A DNA stretch of 64,000 nucleotides, taken from NCBI GenBank assembly GCA_017506865.1, contig JAFCMP010000547.1, positions 124,001 through 188,000 of the forward strand, given 5' to 3'. The DNA comes from Tribonema minus. Lineage: Eukaryota > Sar > Xanthophyceae > Tribonematales > Tribonemataceae. The position numbers and the translations under genes are program-made. Numbering within the stretch: the stretch's first letter is position 1; every line of letters begins with the position of its first letter. The notes beneath the pieces were generated by a model. It worked only from the letters and a program-made list of their open reading frames with translations. It made no database searches and had not been told where the DNA came from. Shown piece after piece: positions 45,643-54,498 of the stretch.

Positions 45643-47173
45643 AGCTATGCTGCTGCCGGCGACGATGTAGACAAGATCAGAAGGCGTTAACAAGAAACGG
45701 CCGTCGACTTATCAAGCAGAGCTTGAGCTGCCTCTAGGGTGGGATGATCGTATCGTGTGTCAGCCGATATTGATCTGGAAAAAACTCGCAGAGCCTGCGG
45801 CGCCGGGGCAGTGACTCGGCTCGCATCGGTCGAGAGGCTCGAGTAGAGTGTCAAGGAGTCAAGTACCGGGAGTTTGGCCCGCTCAACGTTCGCCTGACGC
45901 ATCCTCATCTACTTCTTTCACTCCATGAGTGCAGGTAAACGGCGTGGAGCTTGAAGCTCTGCGCAACGCTGTCAGCGGCGTGCGGCAGGTGCACTGCAGT
46001 TGAGGCAAGTGAGAGTTGCAGCGATGCTCAGTGACTTGCTCCAAACAGTAACGCAGTTCCTCACTAGTCAGTCAACTTGCTCCTCGCTCAAAGCAACAGA
46101 AAAGTGTCGCTTCAGCATGTAAACTCAGAAACGGGTGGCCCCGTTGCCTTGCCACCTGTAACGATGGCTGCTTCAAGATCTGGCCTGAACTGATTGGAAG
46201 TGCTGTTAGAGCCTTTTGCGCCCTAAGCGAGGTTCAATCAAAAGCAAGGTTTGCTCCACATGGCCATATGGCCCACTCCTTACGTGTGATGACACACATG
46301 GCAGAGTCTAAAGGGGCAGGCAGATGGACGAGGATGTAGTGGGGGGGAGAGCCTCGTGGCAACGTCGTGTAGAAGCGATTGTCATTGAGACACTATCAAG
46401 GTGTCACATTACACGTAGATTTGTGCTATAAGCTTTGATATCAATCATCTGGGCTGGTTGAGGAGCCACCAGCTTGTTCCTGGTATTTGAGGATGTGCAC
46501 TGAGTGGTATACGTATACCTTGTTTCCTTGACGGCAACAATGAGCATATGACTGACATGGCCTCCTTCCTATATATTTGCAAAGGACACTGTTCTCGTGA
46601 ACTGATCACCCCACTGCGCGACACAACTTCAATGGGCCTGCTACAGATCTAGTGCGTAGCTAATAACACCTGACAATATTGCATGTACCACGCACCAAAC
46701 AGAACCAGAAACAGCTCTAGAAGATGGTGCGATTGAGGGTGTTACGGTCAATGGTAAACGAAGACATACAGTAGTGACTTGGTCCCCAGCGACACTCCAT
46801 GAGTCCAGTGCAGTATCACACAGCATCAAATTTCTGCAGCACTTCAGAAGCACTGTGCAACTTTATTTACATGTGGTGGCAGTTCAGCGGCCCCGCCGCT
46901 GCTGGCCTATGTACTGCAGTGTCCTGCACACTGCAAGTCAGGCGCTACGGCACTGGATCTCTGTACACAGCTGAAGACCTGCTGTGATCCGGCAATTGCA
47001 ATCTGCTCAGCGACCTCACAGCCTCAACATCGCGCTCACTACGTGCAGTACATCCACCGCCCAGTGCCAACACAGCTCCCTCACGCACCGCCAGCGATGA
47101 ACCCCAGCTGCTGCAGCCCTAACCCTAGCTGCGTCCACGCCCGTCGCTCCATCCACCTAACCCTAGGCGCCAC
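45643..47173. other. Intergenic region between HSP60 and the DUF1990-like gene
   Basis: It contains the HSP60 promoter and 5' UTR. A 73-codon minus-strand open frame (45908-45687) overlaps the likely HSP60 leader and shows no domain. Short CCCTAA-like motifs are at about 47117-47133 and 47157-47166. Nothing else is recognised. Confidence 0.5.
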
Positions 47174-48478
47174 CTAGTGCCCGCTCCGCATGCTGAGGTC
47201 GTCCGAGCGCCGCGCGGCGCCCCACCGCGCCTCGCGCCCCCCCCTCCCCGACCCCCTTATCGCCGTGTCCTCCCCGTCCATCAGCACGTGCTTGCGCTCG
47301 TACTTCTCGGGGTGCAGCACGCGGTCACGCGCCTTGTCCGCGCGCCGCCGCTCCGCCTCCGCCGCCTGCGTCCGGAACCGCTCGCGCTGCTTCTCGCGCG
47401 CGTTGAGGAGCGCAGTGTCCTGCGCCGCGCGCGCGCGCGCGCGCGCCGCGATGCGCGCCAGCAGCTCCGCCTGCCTCCGCCCGAGCACGGCGCCGCCCGC
47501 CGCCCTGTGCAGCGTCGCCTCGAAGGCGACGTCATCCGTCGCGGCGTCGTACGACACCGCGAAGCGCCACTCGCCGCGCCACCCCGCGCCGCGCACCGTG
47601 CTCATGCCGTAGCACGTCGTGTACACGCGCGAGTCCGCCGCCGCCGCCTCTGCCTCGCCGCCAGGCGACTCTGCGGCGGCGGCGGCGGCGTCGGACGGAG
47701 GCTGCGAGCGCACGCGGTAGACGATGCGCAGCGGGCTGAGGCACCAGAATGGCCCCGCCCTCTGCAGGACGCCAACCGTCGCCCCCACGCGCGCCTTGGG
47801 CACGCCTCCATCCGCATCCGCTGCGTTGCCATCGCCATCGTCGTCGTCGGTGGCGGCGAGCACCAGCTCGGCACCTTCGAGGCCGTCCCACTGGTCAAAG
47901 TGCTCGAGGTCCGCCGCGGCCTTCCTGTACAGCGCGGCGCCCTTGCCGAGCACCACGCGCTCCGTCTCGCACTTCCAGAAGACGCCCCTGCGCCTGCCGC
48001 TCGTCCTGCCGCTGCCCGCCGCCGCTGCTGCCTCCGCTGTCGCTGTCTCCCCGTCCTCCTCTGACTCCTCCTCGTCGTCCTCCTCCCCTTCCGCCGCCGA
48101 GCTCCCTTCGCCGCTCTTGCGGGTGATGCGGGGCCTGGGATTGCTGAGCTCCGCCTCTGCGGCCAGCAGCAGCAGCTCGCACATGTAGGCGTCCGACGGA
48201 GGCGCGAGGGACAGGTGCGGCTCGTGCCTCACAGCGAGGCCGCTGCGAGGCAGCTCTCTCCTCACGTACAGCCCAGCGGCGACGCCAACCACTGCAGCAG
48301 CTGTCAGTTTGGGATGTTTGCGCGCCAGTGCGCTGATTGCTACGGAGCTGCGTGTCACCGTGTCTATGAGCTTGAAGAGCATCGGCTCTCCTTGCTGCTC
48401 CTGCTGTTGCATCATCTGGGCTGAGGCTCCAGGTGCAACCGCACACGCGATGGCCATGGCTCTTAATGGTAGTCTCAT
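47174..48478 (-). CDS. DUF1990 (UPF0548)-like protein with N-terminal hydrophobic segment
   Basis: Single exon of 434 aa. The frame is open further upstream to 48562, but that start would be TTG, so ATG 48478 (MRLPLRAM) is used. A hydrophobic Ala/Val segment (AAAVVGVAAGLYV) lies near residue 60, followed by an acidic low-complexity stretch (EEDDEEESEEDGE). The core runs from DLEHFDQWDGLEGAELVLA through VGATVGVLQRAGPFWCLSPL and RIVYRV to YGMSTVRGAGWRGEWRF. This matches the DUF1990 layout of a Trp-containing start, a central W-x-L/S-P strand and a GT..GH..GE-like turn, with some family residues replaced. The C-terminus is a basic helical tail (NAREKQRERFRTQAAEAERRR). Biochemical function of the family is not established. 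Possibly membrane-anchored. Confidence 0.72.
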   Translation of the reverse strand: MRLPLRAMAIACAVAPGASAQMMQQQEQQGEPMLFKLIDTVTRSSVAISALARKHPKLTAAAVVGVAAGLYVRRELPRSGLAVRHEPHLSLAPPSDAYMCELLLLAAEAELSNPRPRITRKSGEGSSAAEGEEDDEEESEEDGETATAEAAAAAGSGRTSGRRRGVFWKCETERVVLGKGAALYRKAAADLEHFDQWDGLEGAELVLAATDDDDGDGNAADADGGVPKARVGATVGVLQRAGPFWCLSPLRIVYRVRSQPPSDAAAAAAESPGGEAEAAAADSRVYTTCYGMSTVRGAGWRGEWRFAVSYDAATDDVAFEATLHRAAGGAVLGRRQAELLARIAARARARAAQDTALLNAREKQRERFRTQAAEAERRRADKARDRVLHPEKYERKHVLMDGEDTAIRGSGRGGREARWGAARRSDDLSMRSGH

Positions 48479-48790
48479 TGCACCAGCGGCACGCCTGCGG
48501 CTGAGATCCAAAGCTGCTGTTGATGAGTGTGCTACTGCAACTGCGAAAGGTGCTCCTGTCAAGATACCACAGGATACACAGCGACGATAAAAATTCCTGG
48601 CGTGCGTCGAATGAAGTGCCTGATAGACGGCAGCTGTTGCAATGCTTCAAAAACCAGTATCGTAGCTTCGATACGCGCTTGCTACAGAACTGCTGTTCTA
48701 GTTTCCAAGATTGGCGAACTTCAAGTGCGTGAGCCCTCCACGTGGAAGGCAGTCAGTGAGAGTACAGCTGAATAACGGCGCGTCTCGTAC

Positions 48791-51700
48791 GTATGGACTT
48801 GTATTTATAAAGGCCCAAGGGAGGCCGGGTTGCCTATGCAATCGAAAAGCTTGCGTCAACGCAGCAGCCTAGTCTGCGCTGTGCCCTAGGAGCTTGGATA
48901 CCGGCGCCGCAACACAGCCCAGCATTCGCGCTCCACGTGTGTACGCCATAACGCGCTCCGCCAACTCCCGCGCCAGCGATATGCTCAGCTCAATGAGGAT
49001 CTGACGCTTAGCTAACCCGGCCTTGCGTAACACATCTGCCTTCCCCCCCCCTGAGCACAGTGCTGAGTGCATTGCCAACTCCTTAACAAAAAGGCTTGTC
49101 TGCTTGCCCAGCCGTCCGTACGACTCCTGCACGAATGGCACAAAAGCCCAAGATGACGTCAAGGTGCCGGTGTGGTGCTTGACCTTCGCGTCCTCCCCCA
49201 CCCCAGCAGCATAGCCGTCCGTGTTCGAGGCATTTGTTCTGCCTGTCAGGTTCGAGCTCGCTGTGGGCGCGCGCACACTTGTGTCTAGCACTATTCCCTT
49301 GTTACGGTATGCACTGCTAAAGTGCAGACACCCTGGGTCAATGACTGTGTCCGCCCGATACCCCGGTACCTTGAAGACGCTAGCGTCCTCATTGCGGACA
49401 ATAGAGACATGGTGCTGTCTCAAGATGCGCTGCAGGCACCGCTTTTGGGCAGTGTGTGTCGCGTTGTGCCCCCGTATGTGCTGGCTGGGGCAGCTGATCG
49501 CATGCGTGGAGGTGGGGCTCACATCACTGCACCGCCATGGGCACACCTCGCCCTGTATGCCCCACCCGTCTATGAAGATCGCAATCAAAATCATCGTGGC
49601 TGCTGCCATACTGGACATGGGCGCCGCACCCGGGCGGTCATTGGCAGTGGGTGGCACGCTCATCCACGCCATTGCCCCGGACGCACGCTGGCTGCGCAGC
49701 TGCGCCAGGACCCGTGCGCTAGCCTGTTGGCGGCGGCGGCTGGTGTCGCGCGAGTCACCAATAGGTGCAGCCTGCGTCGGCTTGCCCACGGCACCAGCCG
49801 AGGCAGCCTCTAGGTCCTCCACCAGGCAATCCTCGTATTGACGTCGAAGAACATTTGAAAGGCCGGCTTGTAGTCCGTGCGTGAAGTGACCGCGCCGGCG
49901 GCGGGGCACTACCTTCCTGCAGATCTCATCAGCATAGGCCTCCCAGTCGTCGTCGTCGTCCTCCTGCCCGCCGCTGCAGCTGCTTTCTTCCGCGCTAGTT
50001 TGTGTTTTAGCGGGCGTGGAAGGGGCAGCCGCGGCAGCGGCTTGAGGGCCAGGTACGGTCGCCGCCGCAGCGGCCGCCTCGGCGCCAGGCACAATGCCGT
50101 GGGTGTGTGGGGCTGGCTCAGTGGTCACTGTCTCCGTGACGGCAGTTGCGGCGTAGATCGCTTGCACCGCAGTGGGGAGCGTCGACGCTGCGGCCGTCGT
50201 ATCTGCTGCCCACCGTAGCAACGATGCTGGGAGCTGCTCGGCCACAGCTGTGCGTGATTTTTCGCCGCCATCAGCTGTCAGCGCTCGCGTAGAGCGTCGC
50301 ACGGCCTCGATGATTGGCGGCAGTCCCTGGTCCTCGCGTATTGCGCATGAGTGCTGCGCGAACCAGGTGACTGCGCCGTGTTCGTCAGTGCCGAGCCTCA
50401 GGGCCCCTGCTGCCACAGTGGCATGAATTATTGCCGGCCTCAGTGTTGTGCATGCCTGGGCCGTGTATGCGGCTGGTGCCAGTAGCCCCAAAAGCGGCAT
50501 GCCCAGACCGCCTCGTCGCTCCGGCAACCGTGACGCCCGCAGTGGCACTGCGATGTCCGTGAGTTCTGGCGGGCCCAAGCGCGGCAATACCAGCACGCTG
50601 CCACTGCTGGCTTCCTCATTGTCACCAGCAGTGCAGGCGGCCAGCAGGTGTGACTTCATGGCTGCCGCGGTAGAGCAGCCGTGCAGATGCAGCATGCGTT
50701 CGAGCGTCCATGCACAGAACCCGTCAAACGCGTGCAACCATGTCTCACTCAAAGCCGTGTCAACGACCCGAGCTAAGAAGCCCATGCGCTTCGTCAGTGA
50801 CCTGCGTAGAATGAACTGTGCTGCCTGTAGGTGATGCCGCGCCATTCCAGCTAGCTGCCACGACAATCGCCATGTCCCTGCGTCGACAAGATGCTTGCTC
50901 ATGGCAGCGTGCACATAGGCTGGGTGCCCTACCGGTACCCCGACCGATGTAAAGCCCTGACTGGATTCTGGCATGGTGGTGTCCACAAACGGTATGTCAA
51001 GGGCGCGCAGGCGTGCTCTGGCCGCTTCATCAAACACTGTGCCGCGCATGGCGATGGCCAGCGACTTGTCTGGTCGAACGCGTAGGCCCCCTGCCGCCAG
51101 CCGGCGGATCACCTCTGCCACCCCAGCGGCCGCTGCATCGTCGAAGTAGGCAGCTTGCAGCACGTTGAGGTCATCCAGGAAAGCGCAGTGCGGGGCTGGC
51201 GGTTCCGCTGTGCTGTGGCCGTAGGCCGGCATACTGCCGGGCGTCGCATTCACTCCATCAGGGTAGAAGAGTAGGAAGGCCGCTGCCACTGCAAAGTACA
51301 GCGGCCCTAGAGGGTCCCCTTGCTGGCACCCTAGGTGGGAGCAGATAATGCGAGCTTCACCGTTCACCTCCACCCGCATCTCTGGGGCAGTGTCACCACA
51401 GTATACGGACTCAAAGTGCGGGAGCAGCTCCGGACAGAAGAGCATAAGCCCCCGCACAATGGCGGCGCGATCCACACTGTTAAATGCGTTCTCACAGTCC
51501 AGTTGGATAGTGGTGCCATACAGCTCGTGCCACACGCGCGCGCGCGCTGCCACATGCTCGACGCCAGACCGGTATCCTACGCCAAACTGCGACATGGAGG
51601 CCAGCAGCCCCGATATCTTGCCCTTGACACTCCGTGCCGCTGTGGACCCGAGGAGTCTGCGCCAGACACTGGAGCAGGCGATCGGACGCCGCTTCTGTCC

Positions 51701-53973
51701 TATGCCTGAGAGGGCCGCGGCGCGGAGAAGCCGTTGCGATTGCTCCGGCAGCAGTTCGGGCTCAACAAGCAGCGTCGTGAACACCTTGGCCAGGTGATGA
51801 GCGAATGCCGGTTCCATCACATCTGATTCTGAATCACCAGCTAGTCCTGGCGAGGCACTGCTCACGGGGCGGGTGGCTGCTTTCACTGGTGCACCAGGCC
51901 CAGCGGCCATCAAGAGGTGTTCATAGCGTAGGCCGTCCAGCCCTCCTGCCTTCCCCGCCCCTGCTGCGGACAAGGTCGACAGTATGTCTGCCGCCTCCAC
52001 CTCGAGGCGCCGTCCGGCTGCGCTGGCAGCATCCTCAGGCCTATCGCTGTGATCATGTGCCTGACCCGATTCGAAGACAGGACTGCCGCTGCCAGCTGGC
52101 CCGGTGGTCGTTGCCACCCCTGCGCTGTGTAAGCAGTGCCGCCGGGCGTCGCGTACCAGGCCGCGCACTTGCTCCATTGGCGTATCGACTACCCCCGGCC
52201 GGGTGCCAGTTTCAGGGTGCTTTGCTGCCAGCACCTGTGCCGTGACCTCGTCTGCTGGGGCGCATGCTTCACGCGCCTCTAGTCGTGCGGCAGCCAAGCC
52301 TACCCCCCGTCGCTTGCCTGAGAGGGCAGCGCATGCTGTTTGCTGCCTGGAGTCAGCCTCCGTCCAGTCGGCATCGAAGTTCGTTTGTGCCGACGCCATA
52401 GCTGCGTTGTTTGGTTTGGGGGCCCGCAGCGCCGCTGCTGCTGACAGCGTCTTTCTCAGTAGCTCCGCGAAGTCGCCAGACAGCAACGCTGCCAGCCGGG
52501 CCGCAGGCGGCATACCGGTTCCCTCCGGTTGCCTACCAAAGGCCATCGCTGCTAGCAGGTGCAGCAGCCTGTAGCCGCGCTGCACTAGAGTCTGAGAAAC
52601 CTGATGAGCAAACGCCCCGGCACCATGGTGGAGGCGCACCCGTGCCGCCTCACGTGCACTGTCTGTGGCGTCCGCCAGTAGTCGTGTGGCGTGCTCCACT
52701 AGCCGTGCCCACTGGGTGCACTGCAGCTGAGTGCGGAAGGGGTTGGCAGTCGTGGTGAACCGCAGCAGCAGTAGATCCGCCTCATTGGTCTGGTCAAGTG
52801 CGTGGACGACCGAGGGCGTCGAGAGGTCCCAAGCCAGGGATGCTCGTGCCTGGGGCTTTGAGGGCCTGCCACTGGTGGTGGTGGTCGGGGGGGGCGGTGA
52901 CGCGGCATCGTCCGGCGGGTCCACGTCCATGTCCGCCCATCCCACGGCCGTCCCGCGGGGGGGGCTGCTGTCCTGCAGCCTCAGGCTGTCAGACTGAGTG
53001 CGGCTGCCGGCGCTGCTAGGCGGTGCCGCAGCAGCTGCCGTTCGGCGCCGGCGTTGCGCGCCGGTTGCCGTGGCCGCCGGGCGTTTCTTGCTAGACTTTG
53101 AGTTGGCAGCGCCACTAGCCGGCACCGCCGGTAGTTTTGGAGGTGTCGCTGCGGCAGCCCCCGCCGCCGCGGCCGCGCCGTCGCTACCCGCACCCCCGCC
53201 CTCGGACTGGCCCGGGGGTACTGCCGGGCGTGCGCGCGTGGGGGCGCTTCCATTCCGTCGACACGTGTGGCATGGCGAGGTCAGCGCGCATTGCCTCTGC
53301 CCCGCGCTGGCTGACATATGGACCAGGCCGCAGGCACCTGTGCATGCACTCAGCTTCCTTACCGCCCGTAGGAAGTCTTCTGCCGTGCAACCATACATGG
53401 TGCTCATCTCCTGCACATGCTTGGCATGGTGTGCCCCAGTGCTGCAGGTACTGCTGCCTGAAGGGGCACGGTCACCGGATGGGTCGTGATCAACCTGCTG
53501 CCGGATGCCCTTGGCGTATGCTGCCGCCGGATTTTGCTGACAGTGTGATGTGCTCGCCTCAGGGTTCAGCATCGACCTCGTGCAGCTACCACCGTTGAAG
53601 TGGGCCACTACCGGTGCCATGCGGCTCGCAGCTGACAGTTTGCCTCGCTGTTTGCTGTCCTCTTTCTGACCAAGCTGCCAAAATGCCAGTGTGCATAGTG
53701 GACACCTCAGTGGCTCAGGCTGCTGTGGCAACTGCAGCGCAGTACGGGGCTGTGTCCGACTCGGAGCCGTGATGTGGGTGCTGTCAGCTTGAGTGGTCGC
53801 CGACGCTGTCATAGTGGTTGGCAAGGGCGGAGCTGCCGCAGGGGCGACAAGCAGTTCAAAGTGTCCCACATTTGTATATAGCCCAGGCGGCGTCCACAGC
53901 ACATCCAGATGGCAGTCAGGCTGAGCTGGAGTCGCCGGTGCGAATACCGCTGGCAGCCCCATCAGTTGTGCCA
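48791..53973 (-). mobile_element. LINE (non-LTR retrotransposon) with restriction-like endonuclease, apparently recent
   Basis: About 5.18 kb on the minus strand, flanked by a perfect 13-bp direct repeat gtacgagacgcgc (minus-strand sense; 53974-53986 and 48778-48790) read as a target-site duplication. It contains one uninterrupted ORF and a 78-bp 3' UTR. It ends in a 43-bp tail (48791-48833) without poly(A), and that tail recurs alone at 35081-35123. The long intact frame and perfect duplication suggest a young insertion. The 5' end may be truncated. It sits in the intergenic space between the DUF1990-like gene and the RluA gene. Confidence 0.9.
48869..53962 (-). CDS. LINE ORF: reverse transcriptase with CCHC finger and C-terminal endonuclease
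   Basis: 1697 aa from the first Met inside the element (53962). The open frame continues to an ATG at 54007, but those 15 codons lie in or beyond the target-site duplication, so they are probably flank. Order: an N-terminal Cys/His cluster (LRCPLCTLAF and following), Pro/Ala linkers, and a central reverse transcriptase. The RT shows RRPIACSSVWRR, then QLDCENAFNSVD (~residue 820), GCQQGDPLGPLYF and the active-site FLDDLN (~925). A C-terminal CPWRCSD...THAISC zinc finger precedes a restriction-like endonuclease with YRADTVIDPG and IVLDTSV. RT followed by CCHC finger and PD-D endonuclease is the order of the R2/CRE/NeSL/R4 group of LINEs. The exact clade needs a tree. No APE endonuclease or RNase H is seen. 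Confidence 0.9.
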   Translation of the reverse strand: MGLPAVFAPATPAQPDCHLDVLWTPPGLYTNVGHFELLVAPAAAPPLPTTMTASATTQADSTHITAPSRTQPRTALQLPQQPEPLRCPLCTLAFWQLGQKEDSKQRGKLSAASRMAPVVAHFNGGSCTRSMLNPEASTSHCQQNPAAAYAKGIRQQVDHDPSGDRAPSGSSTCSTGAHHAKHVQEMSTMYGCTAEDFLRAVRKLSACTGACGLVHMSASAGQRQCALTSPCHTCRRNGSAPTRARPAVPPGQSEGGGAGSDGAAAAAGAAAATPPKLPAVPASGAANSKSSKKRPAATATGAQRRRRTAAAAAPPSSAGSRTQSDSLRLQDSSPPRGTAVGWADMDVDPPDDAASPPPPTTTTSGRPSKPQARASLAWDLSTPSVVHALDQTNEADLLLLRFTTTANPFRTQLQCTQWARLVEHATRLLADATDSAREAARVRLHHGAGAFAHQVSQTLVQRGYRLLHLLAAMAFGRQPEGTGMPPAARLAALLSGDFAELLRKTLSAAAALRAPKPNNAAMASAQTNFDADWTEADSRQQTACAALSGKRRGVGLAAARLEAREACAPADEVTAQVLAAKHPETGTRPGVVDTPMEQVRGLVRDARRHCLHSAGVATTTGPAGSGSPVFESGQAHDHSDRPEDAASAAGRRLEVEAADILSTLSAAGAGKAGGLDGLRYEHLLMAAGPGAPVKAATRPVSSASPGLAGDSESDVMEPAFAHHLAKVFTTLLVEPELLPEQSQRLLRAAALSGIGQKRRPIACSSVWRRLLGSTAARSVKGKISGLLASMSQFGVGYRSGVEHVAARARVWHELYGTTIQLDCENAFNSVDRAAIVRGLMLFCPELLPHFESVYCGDTAPEMRVEVNGEARIICSHLGCQQGDPLGPLYFAVAAAFLLFYPDGVNATPGSMPAYGHSTAEPPAPHCAFLDDLNVLQAAYFDDAAAAGVAEVIRRLAAGGLRVRPDKSLAIAMRGTVFDEAARARLRALDIPFVDTTMPESSQGFTSVGVPVGHPAYVHAAMSKHLVDAGTWRLSWQLAGMARHHLQAAQFILRRSLTKRMGFLARVVDTALSETWLHAFDGFCAWTLERMLHLHGCSTAAAMKSHLLAACTAGDNEEASSGSVLVLPRLGPPELTDIAVPLRASRLPERRGGLGMPLLGLLAPAAYTAQACTTLRPAIIHATVAAGALRLGTDEHGAVTWFAQHSCAIREDQGLPPIIEAVRRSTRALTADGGEKSRTAVAEQLPASLLRWAADTTAAASTLPTAVQAIYAATAVTETVTTEPAPHTHGIVPGAEAAAAAATVPGPQAAAAAAPSTPAKTQTSAEESSCSGGQEDDDDDWEAYADEICRKVVPRRRRGHFTHGLQAGLSNVLRRQYEDCLVEDLEAASAGAVGKPTQAAPIGDSRDTSRRRQQASARVLAQLRSQRASGAMAWMSVPPTANDRPGAAPMSSMAAATMILIAIFIDGWGIQGEVCPWRCSDVSPTSTHAISCPSQHIRGHNATHTAQKRCLQRILRQHHVSIVRNEDASVFKVPGYRADTVIDPGCLHFSSAYRNKGIVLDTSVRAPTASSNLTGRTNASNTDGYAAGVGEDAKVKHHTGTLTSSWAFVPFVQESYGRLGKQTSLFVKELAMHSALCSGGGKADVLRKAGLAKRQILIELSISLARELAERVMAYTRGARMLGCVAAPVSKLLGHSAD

Positions 53974-54007
53974 GCGCGTCTCGTACATTCCAGACATTAC
54001 ATGACAT

Positions 54008-54498
54008 ACCATGTACTCATCTTCGTTGCATAGATATTGCAATGACTTGCACATTCGTCCGCGGGACATTGGCAGGGTCTGCAGCCAAAGCTGAACTGGC
54101 ACAGCAGCAGCCAGGCTGTGGGCACAAACAGGCAGCTTCAGGCTAGGATCTTGTTGTGCACATTTGCTCTTGGCGAAGCAGACAGGTGTGTGGCTGCAGT
54201 GCTGATCGTCTGGACATGTACGCTCACCACTGTTGCTGATGAACCTGAGGGTTGAACTGCTGGCCGTTCAGGTTCGCACCTGAGGCCCAGAGGGAACATC
54301 CAATGGTGAGGGCGTCTTGACATCAACCATGACAAGGCAACGCCTGATGGTCATGGTTCAAGCTGCATCCAGTCCATGGACACGCATAAAGCACGCGCCG
54401 TTAACTTTTGTGTGTCGCAATGATATGTCCTTCGAATCAACATTTGCAACAAAGACGCATCCAAGCACATCAGCAGCACCCGATAGGTACACCAGACT
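54008..54498. other. Intergenic region between the LINE and the RluA gene
   Basis: Contains the 3' end of the RluA transcript and the 5' flank of the LINE. No exon or repeat is recognised. Confidence 0.5.

Noticed and set aside
47177-48064. Long plus-strand open frame opposite the DUF1990-like gene
   Set aside because: Arg/Pro/Ala-rich shadow of a GC-rich coding exon on the minus strand.
48479-48562. N-terminal extension of the DUF1990-like protein
   Set aside because: It would need a TTG start; the first ATG in frame is at 48478.
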